A DNA stretch of 64,000 bases from Streptomyces sp. DHE7-1 (GTDB lineage: Bacteria > Actinomycetota > Actinomycetes > Streptomycetales > Streptomycetaceae): assembly GCA_016432725.1 (NCBI GenBank), contig JACJDG010000003.1, positions 1,116,001 to 1,180,000 on the forward strand, written 5' to 3'. Shown in pieces: positions 62,403 through 64,000 of the stretch. The notes below the pieces were generated by a model. It worked only from the letters and a program-made list of their open reading frames with translations, made no database searches and was not told the DNA's origin. A program made the position numbers and the translations under genes. Numbering within the stretch: the stretch's first letter is position 1; each line of letters opens with the position of its first letter.

Positions 62403-63263
62403 ATGCAGAACGGTCCCGCGGTGCGGCGCCGCAAGCTGGGCGCCGAACTGCGCGCGCTGCGCACCGGGGCCGGGCTCACCAGTGGCGAGGCGGCCCTCCT
62501 GGTGGGCTGGCACCAGTCGAAGGTGAGCCGCATCGAGACCGGCGCCAGCGGGGTGCGGCCGGCCGACGTGCGGTTGCTCCTGGACGCCTACGAGGTCCAC
62601 GACCGGCAGCTGCGCGAGATGCTGCTGATGCTGACCGGCTCGGAGGACGCGGGCGGCCGCAATCGCTGGTGGCACGCCTACCGGGGCGTACTGCCGCCCA
62701 CCTACCGCGACTTCATCAGTCTGGAGTCGCAGGCGAGCGGGATGCGCACCCTGGAGACCACGGTGGTTCCCGGCCTTCTGCAGACGCCCGAATACGCGCG
62801 CGCGGTCACCCGGGCGGCGGTGGAGGGCGTCGACGAGGAACGGCTGGACGCGCTGGTGGAGGTGCGGCTGGCGAGGCAGGACGTGCTCCGGTCCGAGCCG
62901 CCGCTGGAGCTGACCGCGGTGCTGGACGAGGCGGTGCTCAGGCGCGAGGTCGGCGGTCCGGAGGTGATGGCGCGGCAACGGGAACGCCTGGTGGAGGCCG
63001 CGCGACTGCCCCAAGTACGGCTCCAGGTGCTGCCGTTCACTGCGGGGGCGCATGTCGGCCTCACTGGGCCTTTCGTTATTTTCTCATTTCCGAGCACTTC
63101 TGATCTGGACGTTGTTGTTCTCGACCAGTTGACGAGTAGCCTCTATCTGGAACGGAAAGAAGACCTCATGGCCTACGCCGAGGCCTTCGACACCCTTCAG
63201 TTCCACGCCCTTTCGCCCGAGGAATCGTCGGACTACATCGCCGGGATAGGTGACGGCGCGTAA
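62403..63263 (+). CDS. XRE-family regulator with DUF5753 domain (WhiJ-like)
   Basis: 286 residues. N-terminal HTH (LGAELRALRTGAGLTSGEAA, LLVGWHQSKVSRIETGASGV), then DUF5753 (FISLESQASGMRTLETTVVP, GLLQTPEYARAVTRAAVEG). Such proteins act with a DUF397 partner, encoded 9 bp downstream, to hold back development or antibiotic production. GGAAGGAG lies upstream of ATG 62403. The region about 63060-63150 is locally A+T-rich for this genome. Confidence 0.92.
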   Translation: MQNGPAVRRRKLGAELRALRTGAGLTSGEAALLVGWHQSKVSRIETGASGVRPADVRLLLDAYEVHDRQLREMLLMLTGSEDAGGRNRWWHAYRGVLPPTYRDFISLESQASGMRTLETTVVPGLLQTPEYARAVTRAAVEGVDEERLDALVEVRLARQDVLRSEPPLELTAVLDEAVLRREVGGPEVMARQRERLVEAARLPQVRLQVLPFTAGAHVGLTGPFVIFSFPSTSDLDVVVLDQLTSSLYLERKEDLMAYAEAFDTLQFHALSPEESSDYIAGIGDGA

Positions 63264-63272
63264 GGAGGCACC

Positions 63273-63497
63273 ATGACAGCTCTGCCTCGGAACGTCCCAG
63301 CCAGTACCGATCTGCACGACGTGCGGTGGCTGCGCAGCAGCTACAGCACGGGAGCGAACAACTGCGTGGAGACGGCCCGGCCGCGCTCCGGCCCGTGGGC
63401 CGGACTGCTCGCCGTGCGCGACTCCAAGGCCACCGCCGGACCCGCGCTGCTCTTCTCCCCCGAGAGCTGGGCGGGCTTCGTGGCCACCCTGCGGTGA
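63273..63497 (+). CDS. DUF397 protein, partner of the WhiJ-like regulator
   Basis: 74 residues. DUF397 pattern: WLRSSYSTGANNCVETA, LAVRDSKATAGPALLFSPES, WAGFVATLR. AAGGAGG precedes ATG 63273. Small acidic-type partner that probably modulates the HTH protein encoded just upstream. Confidence 0.93.
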   Translation: MTALPRNVPASTDLHDVRWLRSSYSTGANNCVETARPRSGPWAGLLAVRDSKATAGPALLFSPESWAGFVATLR

Positions 63498-63592
63498 CCG
63501 GGTCGAACCCGACCTGACCACCGATCAGCGGACCGACCCCGCCTGATCACATCCGATTACTTTCGCCAGATACGCGGCCGTGTCACGCCGAC

Positions 63593-64000
63593 TCATGGTC
63601 GCGCCTCGCGAATCACACGTACAGCGCGTTCGATCTCGGCCCCGGAGAGGTCTGCGCGGGCGGTCAGCCGCAGCCGCGAGATGCCGTCGGGCACGGAAGG
63701 AGGACGGAAACAGCCCACGGCCAGACCTGCCGTACGGCAGTCGGCCGCCCAGCGCACGGCCTGCTCCGGGGACGGAGCCCGCACGGAGACCACCGCGGCG
63801 TCCGGTCGCACCGCCTCCAGGCCCGCGGCGGTCAGCCGTGCGTGCAGGTCGGCGGCGACCGCGCGGGCGCGCTCCGCCCGCGCCGGCTCGCGCCGCAGCA
63901 GCCGCAGCGCCGCGAGCGCGGCGCCCACGGCCGCGGGGGCGAGACCGGTGTCGAAGATGAACGTGCGGGCCGCGTTGACCAGATGGGCGACGACCCGGGC
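63593..64000 (-). CDS. bioF: 8-amino-7-oxononanoate synthase (C-terminal part)
   Basis: C-terminal 135 residues of the PLP enzyme that joins alanine and pimeloyl-ACP/CoA in biotin synthesis; the gene runs off the window end. Visible: VNAARTFIFDTGLAPAAVGA, AAVVSVRAPSPEQAVRWAAD, FRPPSVPDGISRLRLTARAD, the typical BioF ending. The PLP Lys lies beyond 64000. Confidence 0.9.
   Translation of the reverse strand, partial: ARVVAHLVNAARTFIFDTGLAPAAVGAALAALRLLRREPARAERARAVAADLHARLTAAGLEAVRPDAAVVSVRAPSPEQAVRWAADCRTAGLAVGCFRPPSVPDGISRLRLTARADLSGAEIERAVRVIREARP

Noticed and set aside
1..64000. Search for insertion sequences, integrases, attachment sites, CRISPR arrays, rRNA or tRNA
   Set aside because: No transposase, integrase or Cas-like protein, no long repeat pair with terminal inverted ends and no RNA gene signature was seen by eye.

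Overview
The window is a stretch of a Streptomyces chromosome. This follows from the very high G+C, the G/C bias at third codon positions, GTG/TTG starts, many 4-bp ATGA/GTGA operon overlaps, and families typical of the genus: an SsgA-like sporulation protein, LitR, RppA, the ATPase/HTH/DUF397 trio, and MurT/GatD. From memory, the gene order from about 33 kb onward resembles the S. coelicolor region running from rppA to the biotin genes. No rRNA, tRNA, insertion sequence or CRISPR array was recognised.

Layout. 0-10 kb holds the light-inducible carotenoid locus: the B12-dependent photosensor-repressor litR (3' part), then crtE-crtI-crtB plus a Rieske/DUF5914 gene on the minus strand, facing crtY-crtT-crtU on the plus strand. 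This is an isorenieratene-type pathway from GGPP through phytoene, lycopene and beta-carotene to an aromatic carotenoid. 10-14.5 kb carries an SDR, small membrane proteins, an SsgA-like gene, tspO and a spore photoproduct lyase. 14.5-16.4 kb is a cobalt/B12 module: a cobalamin riboswitch reading into cbtB-cbtA, with a degenerate histidine phosphatase divergent from it. 16.4-21.5 kb pairs a SUKH (SMI1/KNR4) gene with a convergent 1,459-residue secreted SLT-golvesin-NucA/NucB protein, a possible immunity/toxin pair. 22-33 kb holds a phosphodiester glycosidase, acyl-CoA dehydrogenases, a quinone reductase, an XRE-cupin/FAD oxidoreductase pair, an ATP-dependent DNA ligase with a NUDIX partner, and an aldehyde dehydrogenase. 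33-36 kb is the rppA-P450-cupin flaviolin/biflaviolin cluster.

36-46 kb carries an acyl-CoA dehydrogenase/TetR pair, peptide deformylase, murT-gatD (lipid II amidation), phosphofructokinase, a CtaG-type protein, and an AsnC-ddaH-rocD arginine/ornithine set. 46-54 kb has DUF305/DUF6153, a second degenerate histidine phosphatase, a two-component system, an acyltransferase, an epimerase and a secreted peptidase-like hydrolase. 54-59 kb is the urease operon ureABCFGD with a GlnR-like site upstream. 59-60.5 kb has an orphan YefM/Phd antitoxin divergent from a ClpP paralogue that lacks the catalytic His. The end holds a c-di-AMP (ydaO-type) riboswitch with an NlpC/P60 hydrolase, an ATPase/HTH/DUF397 trio and the 3' part of bioF.

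Sequence quality matters for use of this annotation. Sixteen genes are broken by 26 apparent single-base deletions, nearly all in or beside short G or C runs. In the 15 of these genes that are complete, adding back one base per break restores a whole number of codons, so I treat them as sequencing or assembly errors and give each gene its repaired extent.

The most unusual features are a nearly complete 165-nt hairpin between tetR and def with a strand bias in its wobble pairs, the SUKH/NucA-NucB pair, the YefM/ClpP-variant locus, two phosphatase paralogues that have lost both catalytic histidines, and a translationally coupled tandem duplication inside the crt operon.
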